NCBI GenBank assembly: GCA_001038565.1
Contig: LFJO01000002.1
Location: forward strand, 1-37,526
Length of the DNA stretch: 37,526 nt
Source: Alkalihalobacillus pseudalcaliphilus
GTDB lineage: Bacteria; Bacillota; Bacilli; Bacillales; Bacillaceae_D
Reading direction: 5' to 3'
The translations under genes were made by a program, and so were the position numbers. Below the pieces are notes generated by a model. It had not been told where the DNA came from. It ran no database searches and saw only the letters and a program-made list of their open reading frames with translations. This document shows, in pieces, positions 1 through 8,021 of this stretch. Every line of letters starts with the position of its first letter. The first letter of the stretch is position 1.

Positions 1-495
1 TATATTAAGATATTTATATTAGTAGCTTTGATGGGTGCCTCTATAACCGTTGTTTTCCCTGAAACAATTGAGAGTTTAATGCAAAGGTTAGATGGTGGAG
101 TTAATTTAGATAATGAGATGAGAGTTATAATATGGAAAGCATACCTTAGTAACTGGTATGATTACATTTTATTTGGGGAGCTACATGGGGATTATAGAAA
201 ATATATGTCCACAGGTCATGGCCCTCACAATGTATTAATTAATTGGACGTTACATTTTGGTATTTTAGCGTTAATTGGTTTCATTACAATAATTGTCGGA
301 ATTATAATTACAGCATTGAAAGCTAAATTTATAATTTCAAAATCAGCAGGTGCAGCAATATTTACTTGGTTAATGGCTTATTTATCTGTGGCACTAATAA
401 ATGAGACAGGCTTCGATCACCTAAGTTTATTTGCGGCTATAGGAATAATTTTATCTCTAGAGAAAATATTAACCAAAGCAAACTTAGAGAATTAA
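1..495 (+). CDS. O-antigen ligase / Wzy-type polysaccharide polymerase, 3' part only
   Basis: The frame is open from base 1, so this is the C-terminal 164 residues of a gene that starts before the window. It contains an extracytoplasmic loop with the stretch GHGPHNVLINW followed by a hydrophobic helix beginning HFGILALIGF; a His-Asn pair just before a transmembrane segment is typical of the Wzy_C/O-antigen-ligase family. At least three membrane helices are visible. Proteins of this family polymerise or ligate polysaccharide repeat units at the outer face of the membrane, here probably capsule or exopolysaccharide. No other polysaccharide gene lies downstream, so this is probably the end of such a cluster. 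The family call is fairly safe; the substrate is unknown. Confidence 0.72.
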   Translation, partial: YIKIFILVALMGASITVVFPETIESLMQRLDGGVNLDNEMRVIIWKAYLSNWYDYILFGELHGDYRKYMSTGHGPHNVLINWTLHFGILALIGFITIIVGIIITALKAKFIISKSAGAAIFTWLMAYLSVALINETGFDHLSLFAAIGIILSLEKILTKANLEN

Positions 496-1240
496 TGTAA
501 TTTATAATATATTCTCCGTTTATTAAGTAATAGATGGGAAATCAAGGGGAAAACACAATTATTTGAATTGATATGATATATAGTTAACAGTCTGTTATGG
601 TGTATTTTTTCCATAAATTCAGCTTTAAATGATGAGGAGTATTTCAATACTCTAATTCAGTGGTAATTCATGTGCATATTGCATCCTGATTGGTCCAACT
701 GTGCACCAAATGCAAGGAAGGAATTTAAAGATAAATAAAGCCTCCTGTGTATGGCATGTGGTTAAGCATGACACATACAGGAGGTTTTTATGGAGAATTA
801 TCATAATATTTTTGAAATTAACTTTACGGAATAAATATTAGGAGCGTTAGTTTGAGCACTGATCATTCAAGGAAGACCACTTCTGATGTAATCAAGTGTG
901 TCAAGAAATTAGGCATGGACCAACTAGATAAGTTATGAATAATATAGGGCTTGAGCCCACACCCCTCCCTGAGAAACTGTATTTGGCAAGTGGAAATGTA
1001 TGAGACGGTATTTGAAAATGCACCACTTGTCATCAAGTAAACGTTAAACTAGAATCAACAGTTTTCAACAATTAAGACTCAGGAGAATTCAACAAATCAG
1101 GTTGGACAGTTTACCTTATGTGCGTAAAGGTTTGGCTAGTGAAGAAAATTAATTGAAGTTTTAGAGGTAGTATACCCTTACCCCCAAATTTTTCTTACTC
1201 TAACGAAGAACTCTAGAATTAAACCAAGCTTGTTATTACT
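496..1240. other. Gene-poor stretch with probable decayed coding fragments
   Basis: No intact gene is visible. On the plus strand several short frames read like protein but are broken by stops and frame changes: about 636-738 (ending EFKDK just before the terminator at 741), about 948-1037 (PLPEKLYLASGN then a shift to YETVFENAPLVIK) and about 1090-1250 (LDSLPYVRKGLASE then a shift to KLIEVLEVVYPY). I cannot name the parent genes. I infer one or more old pseudogenes. Confidence 0.3.
741..789 (+). terminator. Intrinsic terminator
   Basis: The arms CCTCCTGT and ACAGGAGG, extended by a few imperfect pairs, flank a loop and are followed by TTTTT. It lies directly after a short broken reading frame, so it is probably the terminator of a decayed gene. 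Confidence 0.6.
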
Positions 1241-1405
1241 TTAATTAAGAAGTAAAATCTTCAGATATACGCGGTTATGCATACTAGCCTTTCGCAAATA
1301 TTTCAACTTTAAATGATAGGATGACTCGGTCAACATTTTTTCTATGTAGTAATTACTGAGGTGATTATGAAACTGACATTTTAGATTTAGATATAGTTGC
1401 CTCAT
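1241..1405 (-). CDS. Small hypothetical protein, 54 aa
   Basis: This frame is too short for most ORF lists but has a full set of expression signals. Reading the minus strand, GAGGAGG lies 6 bases before ATG, and a promoter-like TTTACA-17-TAATAA lies about 30-60 bases upstream. The predicted protein begins MRQLYLNLKCQF, is rich in Leu, Tyr, Lys and His, has no clear signal peptide or membrane helix and ends in LKILLLN. I do not recognise the family. The signals are the argument for it; codon use and composition are not decisive in such AT-rich DNA. Confidence 0.42.
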   Translation of the reverse strand: MRQLYLNLKCQFHNHLSNYYIEKMLTESSYHLKLKYLRKASMHNRVYLKILLLN

Positions 1406-1438
1406 GATATCCCTCCTCACCTTAAATGTATATAACTT

Positions 1439-1467
1439 TTATTAAACTGCTATTTTTCCAATGTAAA
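1439..1467 (-). promoter_or_regulatory. Sigma-A-type promoter for the 54-aa ORF
   Basis: On the minus strand TTTACA (1467-1462) and TAATAA (1444-1439) are separated by exactly 17 bases and lead into a short leader with a strong ribosome binding site. Confidence 0.45.
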
Positions 1468-1815
1468 ATTTATATAAAATAAGGTAAAGGTGGGGGTTTT
1501 AACATATTATAATGATTTTGTAACATCTTACTATACAGTTTAAGTGTGTATGTGGTGAACTATTAGTGTAATAACATTAACGCGAAGGTTTTTTTATTTA
1601 ACTACTTATGAACTTTCTCCCAATCAACTAGAAATGTATGGGGAGCACTGGGTTATAATTCCCTTTTTAAATTCTGATTGAGGAAGTGGAACGTAAACGT
1701 CTCACTTGAATATAGAGTTTAACGTTAAGTATTTAATTAGCTTGTTCAAATTTTTCTAAAATCCTATTTGGATGGGAACTTTCTTTTTTCATATGTAATA
1801 GTTGATAAAAATAAG

Positions 1816-1846
1816 AAAGGCAAGCCCTAGCGAAGGGCTCGCCTAT
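1816..1846 (-). terminator. Terminator-like hairpin
   Basis: AGGCAAGCCCT and AGGGCTCGCCT form an 11-bp stem with one mismatch and a 5-base loop. On the minus strand the stem is followed by a T-rich run (TTTCTTATTTTTATC), so it would act in that direction. The nearest minus-strand gene upstream is the comK-like gene ending at 2276, more than 400 bases away. Confidence 0.45.
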
Positions 1847-2275
1847 TAATATGATTGAACTGGTGGAGAGGAGCATAAGTTCATCATTTCTGAGGGAGTG
1901 AAGGGGTCAAATTAGAGGAAGTTGACCTTATCATAGGGGACGTTCACTCTATAATAGATATTTAGCATTTGAATCTGTATTGTTTTTTTATGATGGAAAG
2001 AAAGTAATAGATGATAGTAACTTTATTTCATAATGCCTATTTATAACCCAAAGATCGATACTGCCTATCTAGTGGGACAAAATGACCGTATCTTTTAGTA
2101 CGTATTATTTTTTATGGTAAAGCATTTAATTATAGAGATTGTTTGATTAAGTCTTATTAAATTGAGAAACTCTATGGGAGGATGGTGAGTTACTTCCTAT
2201 CAGGATAGGCCACCATGAACAAATGGTGATCAGTCATTATGTTCATAGCTAGCCTAATACCTACTTCATTATAGG

Positions 2276-2752
2276 TTAGTGACCATCTCTTCCGAAGCGA
2301 GAAACACAATAAGCGGTATTATGAACCTGATTTTTAATTGATGAGTAAGACACATCGAGGACTAATTGTTCACGATTCTTAAATATAATAATAGATTTTG
2401 TCTTGTCTGTAGGATGCTTGATATAACGATCCACGTTATGATAGACAATCCAAATATTAGCATCAGACTCAGGTGAGTGAGTAGGGAAGATATAAAGATT
2501 CCTTAACGGGTCGACTGGTATTGGGACTTTGCTTTGTATCCCAGTGTTATGAATAACCGCCCGTTTTCTTCCTTCATAAGTGGCACCACCCTTCAGGCAT
2601 GCATAGTCAAGAATCTGTTTATCCGTCTGCTTGACTTTGTATACGTGATGATACTCTTTTACCTCGGTTTCATAATCAAACTCAAAAGCAGTGCGAAAAT
2701 ACAGTGTATCGTTAGTAGGCTCATAAATACTTAATATTTTCCCATTTCCCAT
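2276..2752 (-). CDS. comK: ComK-like competence transcription factor (short form)
   Basis: The 158-residue product matches ComK along its length: LKGGATYEGRK, VDPLRNLYIFPTHSP and SYSSIKNQVHNTAY correspond to the ComK blocks containing SSYAGRK, VDPSNQIFLFPT and SYNSFENQVYRTAW. ComK binds AT-rich K-boxes and activates DNA-uptake genes. I chose the ATG at 2752, preceded by GAGAGGGG at 8-bases spacing and matching the start of the second copy at 5295; a TTG at 2770 overlaps that site. From memory B. subtilis ComK has 192 residues; this one stops just after the NQVHNTAY block and so lacks about the last 30-35. That tail has been reported to matter for activation rather than DNA binding, so this could be a ComK2-like or modulatory form. 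The gene stands alone. Confidence 0.8.
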   Translation of the reverse strand: MGNGKILSIYEPTNDTLYFRTAFEFDYETEVKEYHHVYKVKQTDKQILDYACLKGGATYEGRKRAVIHNTGIQSKVPIPVDPLRNLYIFPTHSPESDANIWIVYHNVDRYIKHPTDKTKSIIIFKNREQLVLDVSYSSIKNQVHNTAYCVSRFGRDGH

Positions 2753-3544
2753 TAGTCGCGCCCCTCTCAAATAATAGTTGAAGCTAGATGAAAAGGAATA
2801 ATGGAAAGGATGTCTAGATTTAATCTTATGTAAGCATGAAGATTGTCTAGCAGTGAATAATGACTACAGAAAAAAATTGAATACTAGTCTATTAGACAGA
2901 TGGTATCCAGCAGCTTAAAGAGATATTGTATGTATAGGTCCATCTGGATAAGGTCTCTTTTTGCATTAGTATGGTTCAAATAGATATGTAGTTCATATTA
3001 TAAACTTCTAAACGTATAAGGCAATGATGGACTAGTTGTGTAACGCTGTTTTAAATCAATTATCCTTTCTTTTGAATCCTTCCCATACCATAACTTCACA
3101 ACCAATACCCTACAATAAAAAAAGGCTAAACCACTTCACCTCCTATAACTCAATTACTAATATAGTAACATGAAAAAAGAACTAATTTAGTAAAAAAATT
3201 ACAGTTTAATGAAATTTTTAATAGTTATTTTTGTTTAATGTAAGAAAATTAACTACCAGGTGGTAAAGTAGTTAAATGATATCGACATTTGGATGGTGAA
3301 TGTAAGCATCCGTGAAAAATCTAACAGTTAGCTCAACCCCTGCCCCATAAAAGGCAGGGGTTGAGCGATGATTAGTTTTAAAATCCAAACAATTAATTTA
3401 GTGTGTTTAGATTACTTTTAAACATGTAAGAATTAGTATCTGATTCATACAGCTGTCTACTGTTACATTTCATAAAGAAGATAAGTTAATTTTTCTACTA
3501 CCTTTAACTCAACAGCCAAATCCGTTAACAAACACACTATACTA
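2753..3544. other. Gene-poor stretch upstream of comK-like gene
   Basis: No convincing gene. Between about 2896 and 2961 two stems overlap: CAGATGG with CCATCTG, and AAAGAGA with TCTCTTT (followed on the plus strand by TT). They could be alternative structures or a weak plus-strand terminator. Around 3170-3250 the DNA is very AT-rich, which would suit ComK autoregulation, but I see no clean AAAA-N5-TTTT pair. A perfect hairpin lies at 3331-3366. Confidence 0.45.
3331..3366. terminator. Perfect 14-bp hairpin downstream of lipoprotein gene
   Basis: GCTCAACCCCTGCC pairs perfectly with GGCAGGGGTTGAGC around an 8-base loop. It lies about 180 bases beyond the 3' end of the minus-strand lipoprotein gene (stop at 3545). 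It lacks an immediate T run on either side, so it could be a terminator without a U tail or an RNA-stabilising stem. Confidence 0.5.
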
Positions 3545-4609
3545 TCATTCCACAAGTTGATAACCATGACCTTCCATTAGCTTCACGACAGATTCCAATG
3601 AATATGTTTGATCATACATATTGTAGTACTCATTAATTTGAGCTATATTTGCTTTATTTTCTTCATCCAAAATAATATCTGTAAACCCATAAATAGTGGT
3701 AAATTGTTCAGTTAATGCTCCATCCGAATCTATCTTTTTTATCGTATAGACATTTACTAAAGTGCCATTACTTGGCCCACTAGTCCAGAAATTGACTTCT
3801 TCATCATCACGTTTATACTGACGATATAAAGTATGCTCCTTTTTAATTTCATATTTATAGAAATCCCATGGTGAATCTTGATACTCTCGATTAATTCCCT
3901 CACTTATTAAACGTTCAATATCTTCTACGTTCACAATTTGGGATACATCTGTTGCCACAACGTCTAAGTTTGCTGCAGTAAATTCTGCCTTCCCTTCCCC
4001 TGATAGGACGTAACCATATGAGGATAAAGAACTTCTTGATTCATCTGTTAACATAACCGTAACCGTGTCATCATTATGAATATCTCCATCTTGTACCGCT
4101 TCAAATCTTAAATGACTTAAAGGCTCTGCAAAGGTAGTATCAATGATGACATTCCCCTTGCCACTTACACCTGTAAAATTGACTACAATATTTTTTTCAA
4201 GTTCCTCATCACTCAGTTCACTAGGTTCCTCTAGTCCAGCAACTGTAAATTTCACTTCATCTTTACCTTTTATTTTACTGGACTTGTTTTCATCAACAGT
4301 GATAGAGGCAATGACCTCATCACCATTAGACAAATCCAATTCTCGATCTAGAGTAACCTGATAAGAACTTAGCATGTCCTCTATTTCTATTATGGTATCG
4401 TAATCAAGATTAAAAAACTCCTCGCCAGAAACCTCAAACACATGCTGTATTAGTCTCTCTTCATCAACAAAAAATGAAGCACTTCCCATAGAATCATAGC
4501 CACTAAAATTCACTTCAACAAACTCCGATAAATCTGCTTTCGAATTACACCCCATTAACAACACACTTATCATTAAAACACCTAACAATTTCAATATTTC
4601 TTTATTCAC
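3545..4609 (-). CDS. Lipoprotein with two tandem beta-rich repeats, unknown function
   Basis: The 354-residue protein starts with a lipoprotein signal: Lys near the N-terminus, a hydrophobic core, then LLMGC with the acylated Cys at residue 21. Two related repeats follow, about residues 31-130 and 141-215. Each starts with a VNFSG/VNFTG block, then Gly-Ser strands, a D-E/D-T-V strand and a closing KGKDEVKFTVAGL or GEGKAEFTAANL strand. The last third (about 220-354) has a helical start and a strand-rich end containing YTIKKIDSDGALTEQF. It is acidic, as expected for a surface protein of a haloalkaliphile. A GGGGGAA lies 11-12 bases before the ATG, a long spacing. No neighbour suggests a role. 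I do not recognise a named family. Confidence 0.75.
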   Translation of the reverse strand: MNKEILKLLGVLMISVLLMGCNSKADLSEFVEVNFSGYDSMGSASFFVDEERLIQHVFEVSGEEFFNLDYDTIIEIEDMLSSYQVTLDRELDLSNGDEVIASITVDENKSSKIKGKDEVKFTVAGLEEPSELSDEELEKNIVVNFTGVSGKGNVIIDTTFAEPLSHLRFEAVQDGDIHNDDTVTVMLTDESRSSLSSYGYVLSGEGKAEFTAANLDVVATDVSQIVNVEDIERLISEGINREYQDSPWDFYKYEIKKEHTLYRQYKRDDEEVNFWTSGPSNGTLVNVYTIKKIDSDGALTEQFTTIYGFTDIILDEENKANIAQINEYYNMYDQTYSLESVVKLMEGHGYQLVE

Positions 4610-4830
4610 TACAATATTCCCCCATTCAATACAAATGATGTTTTTATTACTATCTATATATATTTCGGCTGTGATTCCAAATAATTTAGGTATTTTATCC
4701 TATTTCTCTTGAACTGGATTTAGTTGAATATTGTAGACAGATTGATTCATCTGTGCCTACTTTTGATCCATCGAAAGCAATCATTGACGATTGAGCCAAC
4801 GCGTACTCTTCACAAACCTCTCCAATCAAA

Positions 4831-5295
4831 TCACTTCCAAAACCGCCACAAACAAAAAGAAGTCCCATGCAATTGCCTTTCAAGTGATGGATAGGAGATG
4901 TCTAGGATCAGATCTTTTCGGTTAACAAATTGCACAATTGATTTGAGCCGGTCTGTTGGGTGTTTACAATCACTGTGGACATTGTGGAAGAATAGCCAGG
5001 TATTTTCGGGTGCTTGAGGTGAGTGGGTTAGAAAGGCGTAGAGCTTTTGTTTCGGATTTAGTGGCATTGGGACATTGGTTAGTATGCCGGTGTTGTGGAT
5101 GACGGCGGTTTTACGGACGTCCTATGTGGAGCCACCGTCGAGGCAGGATTGGTTGATGATTGGCTGTGTCGTTTGTTCGACGTAGTAGCGAGCGACCACT
5201 TCTTCTACATAGGTTTCGTAGCCGATTTTATAGCCATGCCGGATATACAAAGTGTCCATGGTTGGTTCGTAAATAGAGAGGGAAGTTGGTGGCAT
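4831..5295 (-). pseudogene. comK: Second comK-like gene interrupted by an amber codon
   Basis: On the minus strand an ATG at 5295 has AAGGAG 9 bases upstream. Translation gives MPPTSLSIYEPTMDTLYI, closely matching the start of the copy at 2752 (LSIYEPTNDTLYF), and continues in one frame to 4831. The only interruption is TAG at about 5138-5136, exactly where the other copy has Tyr in GGATYEGRK (here GGST-stop-DVRK), so a TAT or TAC codon probably mutated. After the stop, TAVIHNTGI, HPTDRLKSI and ISYPSLERQLHGT align with the intact paralogue. It also ends early, like that copy. With no other damage, the mutation may be recent, or be a sequencing error. An internal restart at 5067 would make only the C-terminal half. 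Confidence 0.8.
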
Positions 5296-5299
5296 TTGA

Positions 5300-5461
5300 T
5301 TATTCTCCTTTTTTTCGTGGATTCGGTCTGACGAGGGAAATGTAGTTATTTTCGTGACGATGTAGGAATTTCATGGTTAGCTCATCGAGTTTTTCCTAGT
5401 GTTTATTGAATTTCTCTTGTCCTATGTAGTTACGTAAGAGGAAGTAAATATGGAAGGTCAT
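5300..5461 (-). pseudogene. Small ORF upstream of comK pseudogene, interrupted by amber
   Basis: On the minus strand ATG at 5461 opens a 54-codon frame (MTFHIYFLLRNYIGQEKFNKH, amber, EKLDELTMKFLHRH and so on to PRKKGE). It ends at TAA 5302-5300, and the comK-like ATG follows 4 bases later, so the two were probably co-transcribed. The interrupting TAG is codon 22. I do not recognise the product; the part after the stop looks helical and basic. No clear ribosome binding site precedes the ATG, so the start is uncertain. The main support is the position, tightly coupled to comK, and the otherwise clean frame. Confidence 0.4.
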
Positions 5462-5925
5462 CGTGGTGTGACCTGACTCGATTTTAATTATCATCAAATA
5501 TTGATAAGAAGATTTGAACGAACTATAGTGCGTAATTGTTAATAGGTGAAAATAAAGACTCACATAAGACTCGTTTCATAAGTTTTAAGTGGTATAATGG
5601 GCCACTTTATTGTTTAGATCCAAATAATCCGATCCTTTAAGAAGGTCGGATTATTTGAGGGATACTCAGAAGCAAACAGTTATATTACATGGGATTATTG
5701 ATCTAAAAGCATGGCATATGAATCATGTTTCTGAATTGAATAATTTCATAGTGAGAGAGCGGTTCATTTACCTTTTTTAATGGCACAGTGGCGTGATTAA
5801 AGACTGTTGATTTCCATTTCTCTTTATGAAAGAAGGATATATAGAAGTTTAATAGAATATAGTAAAAAGGGCTTAGTTAATATAGCCTGTTATTTGTTGT
5901 TTGATTAAATGGAGGAGGTAATTAT
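5462..5925. other. Intergenic region between diverging genes
   Basis: This region separates the minus-strand comK remnant from the plus-strand DUF488 cassette. It contains the inverted repeat at 5621-5657 and a small AAGTGG/CCACTT hairpin at about 5587-5607. A promoter for the cassette should lie at its right end, but I see no box pair close enough to consensus to call. Confidence 0.5.
5621..5657. repeat. Long near-perfect inverted repeat
   Basis: CAAATAATCCGA plus CCTT pairs with AAGG plus TCGGATTATTTG around a 4-base loop, with a single unpaired base. It is about 16 bp long. There is no T run on either side, so it is not an obvious terminator. Confidence 0.6.
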
Positions 5926-5928
5926 ATT
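5911..5928 (+). promoter_or_regulatory. Ribosome binding site and probable ATT start codon
   Basis: GGAGGAGG (5911-5918) is followed after 7 bases by ATT at 5926, in frame with the downstream gene. No ATG, GTG or TTG lies at a proper distance from this strong site; the first in-frame GTG (5956) is 37 bases away and would cut off conserved N-terminal residues. Confidence 0.55.
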
Positions 5929-6588
5929 AATAAAATCACATTTACAGTCTTAGCTGTGACCAAAACGTATTCTGGATACTGTATTGCAGGGATGGACCAA
6001 AATGGGGAATGGGTTAGACCGTTACCCCCTGATAGAGAGTCTAAATTTTTTTCTTCACTTGCTTATGAGAATGGCGAGTTGGTTAAAGTTGGTGATGTCT
6101 GGTCTATTACTAACTATCAAACAGAAACAGATAAACTATCTGTTGCACATACTGAAGATATCAGGATAAAAAGATTTAATTCGTTTCAACTAGTCAATCA
6201 GCTTACAAATAAGGCACTAATCAATTTTGTATCTAGTCACCAAGAATCTTACCATGAGTTATTAGATACTTTGGATGCACGTGGTCGTTCGTTATGTATG
6301 ATTAAGATTGATGAATTTAGGCAGGTAGAGGAAAAGGTTCGTATCACTTTTATATATAAAGGTAAGAAATATAGAAATACGACATTCACAAAAGGCTTTC
6401 CAGTTACTGATTTGAAATGGAGAGCGTATTTAAAGGGAATTCAAATTCCAAACAGTTATCGTTCCATCTATGCCATTATCGGCTTGGCAAGAAAAGAGCC
6501 AAAAAAAGATATTTATAAAGAGTATCCGATGATCATTAGTCTGATCACGGACCCTGATGTCCCGATATTAGACTCTTATCCTCATTAG
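5926..6588 (+). CDS. Dual OB domain-containing protein, DUF488-associated
   Basis: Read from an ATT start the product is about 220 residues and begins M-NKITFTVLAVTKTYSGYC. The segment VTKTYSGYCIAGMDQNGEWV, followed by RPLPPD, is characteristic of the 'dual OB' family, small all-beta proteins presumed to bind nucleic acid or nucleotides. A second beta region runs from about residue 120, and the C-terminal SYRSIYAIIGLARKEP ends near the usual family length. Starting at the GTG at 5956 would remove the first strand, so I prefer ATT. Two DUF488 genes follow at 41 and 15 bases, the same strand, and a strong terminator closes the group, so the three form an operon. The biochemical role is unknown. 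Confidence 0.68.
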   Translation: MNKITFTVLAVTKTYSGYCIAGMDQNGEWVRPLPPDRESKFFSSLAYENGELVKVGDVWSITNYQTETDKLSVAHTEDIRIKRFNSFQLVNQLTNKALINFVSSHQESYHELLDTLDARGRSLCMIKIDEFRQVEEKVRITFIYKGKKYRNTTFTKGFPVTDLKWRAYLKGIQIPNSYRSIYAIIGLARKEPKKDIYKEYPMIISLITDPDVPILDSYPH

Positions 6589-6629
6589 TGCTAAGATAAT
6601 GACAAAATAGTTAAAAGGGGTGTCGTTTG

Positions 6630-7070
6630 ATGAAGAAGTTCGACAAACCTCGTGGACAGTTATTCACTTCAAACCCAGCGGGTCTAAAATATTTAGAAGA
6701 ACAAGCAGAGTTATGGCAAATTACGAGAGCCGGGGTAGAAATTCCGAATACTTTGTTAGTCAAGCAGTTATCACCCTCAAAAGAACTGTTTTTACGATTT
6801 GTGAAGCATTGGAAAGGTAGCAGTTCTAAAGAGTGGTGGCCCAAGTATGAGGAATTATTTCTACAAGAACTAGAAAATGAAGAATCCATACAATGTCTTC
6901 GTGAAATTTACAAGCGTCTTTTAATCGGCAAAAATATCGTCCTCATTTGTTTCTGTGATGATCATCGTTATTGTCACAGAAGGTTAGTGGCAGACTTTTT
7001 TAGGCAATTTCATATTGAACCGATTGAACTTAATCCAATAAAAAGTGAACAGTTACCATTATTTAAATAA
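6630..7070 (+). CDS. DUF488 family protein (first copy)
   Basis: The 146-residue protein carries the C-terminal DUF488 signature LICFCDDHRYCHRRLVADFF at about residues 107-126, where the Cys pair and CHR are the family hallmark. A central LSPSKELFLRF and a WW-Y stretch (KEWWPKYEELF) precede it. The N-terminal TIG/DxR block seen in the next gene is absent, so the two paralogues belong to different subfamilies and may work as a pair. The ATG at 6630 follows GGGGTG by 7 bases; a TTG immediately upstream is less likely. DUF488 has no established activity; conserved Cys, His and Arg suggest a catalytic or metal site. Same operon as the dual-OB gene. Confidence 0.72.
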   Translation: MKKFDKPRGQLFTSNPAGLKYLEEQAELWQITRAGVEIPNTLLVKQLSPSKELFLRFVKHWKGSSSKEWWPKYEELFLQELENEESIQCLREIYKRLLIGKNIVLICFCDDHRYCHRRLVADFFRQFHIEPIELNPIKSEQLPLFK

Positions 7071-7085
7071 AGTAGGGGAGTGCTT

Positions 7086-7526
7086 ATGGGACGAATGATT
7101 AGTACGATTGGTTTTTCGAAAAAATCATTAAGGCATTTTATAAGTCTCTTGAAAGAATCGGGCGTAACTAGACTTGTTGATACAAGGCTCCATAATACTT
7201 CCCAATTATCGGGTTTTGCAAAAAAACAAGACTTAGAATACATTTTGGAGCTTGTTCATATTGATTATGTTCATTGTCCAACATTGGCTCCCACTGATGA
7301 CATTCTAAAGCATTACAAAAAGAAGGAAATCAGTTGGGAACAGTACGAGCAAGATTATTTAAAATTAATAAAAAAGCGTGAGATTCTGCCATTAGTTAAG
7401 CGTTTGATGGATGGTGAACATATTTGTTTGTTATGTAGTGAGCATGAATCTGAGCATTGCCATCGTCGATTGTTAGCTGAATATGTTCAAGAATCCATTG
7501 ATGATACGACGATTCATCATTTGTAA
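7086..7526 (+). CDS. DUF488 family protein (second copy)
   Basis: The 146-residue product has both DUF488 hallmarks: N-terminal ISTIGFSKKSLRHF and RLVDTR (about residues 5-40) with LSGFAKKQDLEYIL, and C-terminal CLLCSEHESEHCHRRLLAEY (about 118-137). I chose ATG 7086, 5 bases after AGGGGAG; an upstream GTG at 7080 overlaps that site. It starts 15 bases after the preceding DUF488 gene and is followed by a 17-bp terminator, so it closes the operon. Two unlike DUF488 proteins beside a dual-OB protein suggest a nucleic-acid or nucleotide-directed function, but that is inference. Confidence 0.78.
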   Translation: MGRMISTIGFSKKSLRHFISLLKESGVTRLVDTRLHNTSQLSGFAKKQDLEYILELVHIDYVHCPTLAPTDDILKHYKKKEISWEQYEQDYLKLIKKREILPLVKRLMDGEHICLLCSEHESEHCHRRLLAEYVQESIDDTTIHHL

Positions 7527-7564
7527 AAACTTCCGTGTATAAGACACATTCATTATTTATATAA

Positions 7565-7618
7565 AAGCGAGCTAGATTAGATTATTTTGCCATACTCTAA
7601 TCTAGCTTGCTTATTTAC
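7565..7618 (+). terminator. Intrinsic terminator of the dual-OB/DUF488 operon
   Basis: AAGCGAGCTAGATTAGA pairs with TCTAATCTAGCTTGCTT (17 bp with one G-T pair) around a 14-base loop, followed by ATTTA. It lies 38 bases after the last stop codon of the cassette. Confidence 0.8.
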
Positions 7619-8021
7619 GTCCTTAAGCAACTAGTTTTCTTCGTTTCACAATTAATACTGCCGCACTGCACCATCAGGTGACAATAACCTACCTACTAAT
7701 AGATCTTTATACATATTCGTTGCAGTATATGGTAAGAGTGTCTAGTTTTTTATTCTACTATATTGGAATTTATGGAAATGGACAGGAAGAAATATAAAAA
7801 TTTAAAAACTTTAAAAAGTTTTTCTGAACTTGCAAGGCGTATGTAAAGTGGCCCTCGTTTACGACACTTTCAGCAAAAAAAGCACTATATGTCAAGTTAT
7901 TTAAAGGTAATCTAGTTAAACAAATTGTTAGCGTAAGTTCCCTCACTTAGTTTACTTGCTGATATTATGAATGATATGATTAAATGGAAATAAAAGTAAA
8001 TTAAAGGGTGGTGAGATCAAA
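7619..8021. other. Intergenic region without recognised gene
   Basis: A 25-codon frame starting near 7774 (MEMDRKKYKNLKTLKSF) is lysine-rich and lacks a clear ribosome binding site. I see nothing else. Confidence 0.4.

Larger units (their letters stand above)
1406..2275. other. Long non-coding stretch
   Basis: Apart from the promoter at 1439-1467 and the hairpin at 1816-1846, I see no gene. A 21-codon frame begins at about 2034 (MPIYNPKIDTAYLV) but has no ribosome binding site. A small hairpin with arms CCTATC and GATAGG lies near 2190-2213. Confidence 0.5.

Noticed and set aside
2880-3000. T-box or other riboswitch upstream of the comK-like gene.
   Set aside because: Overlapping stems exist, but no T-box sequence, specifier loop or other known riboswitch core can be seen on the minus strand.
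3056-3139. Minus-strand 28-codon frame VKWFSLFLL-stop-GIGCEV with GGAGGTG beside it.
   Set aside because: The only possible start lies within the ribosome binding sequence itself, and the frame is interrupted; too weak to call.
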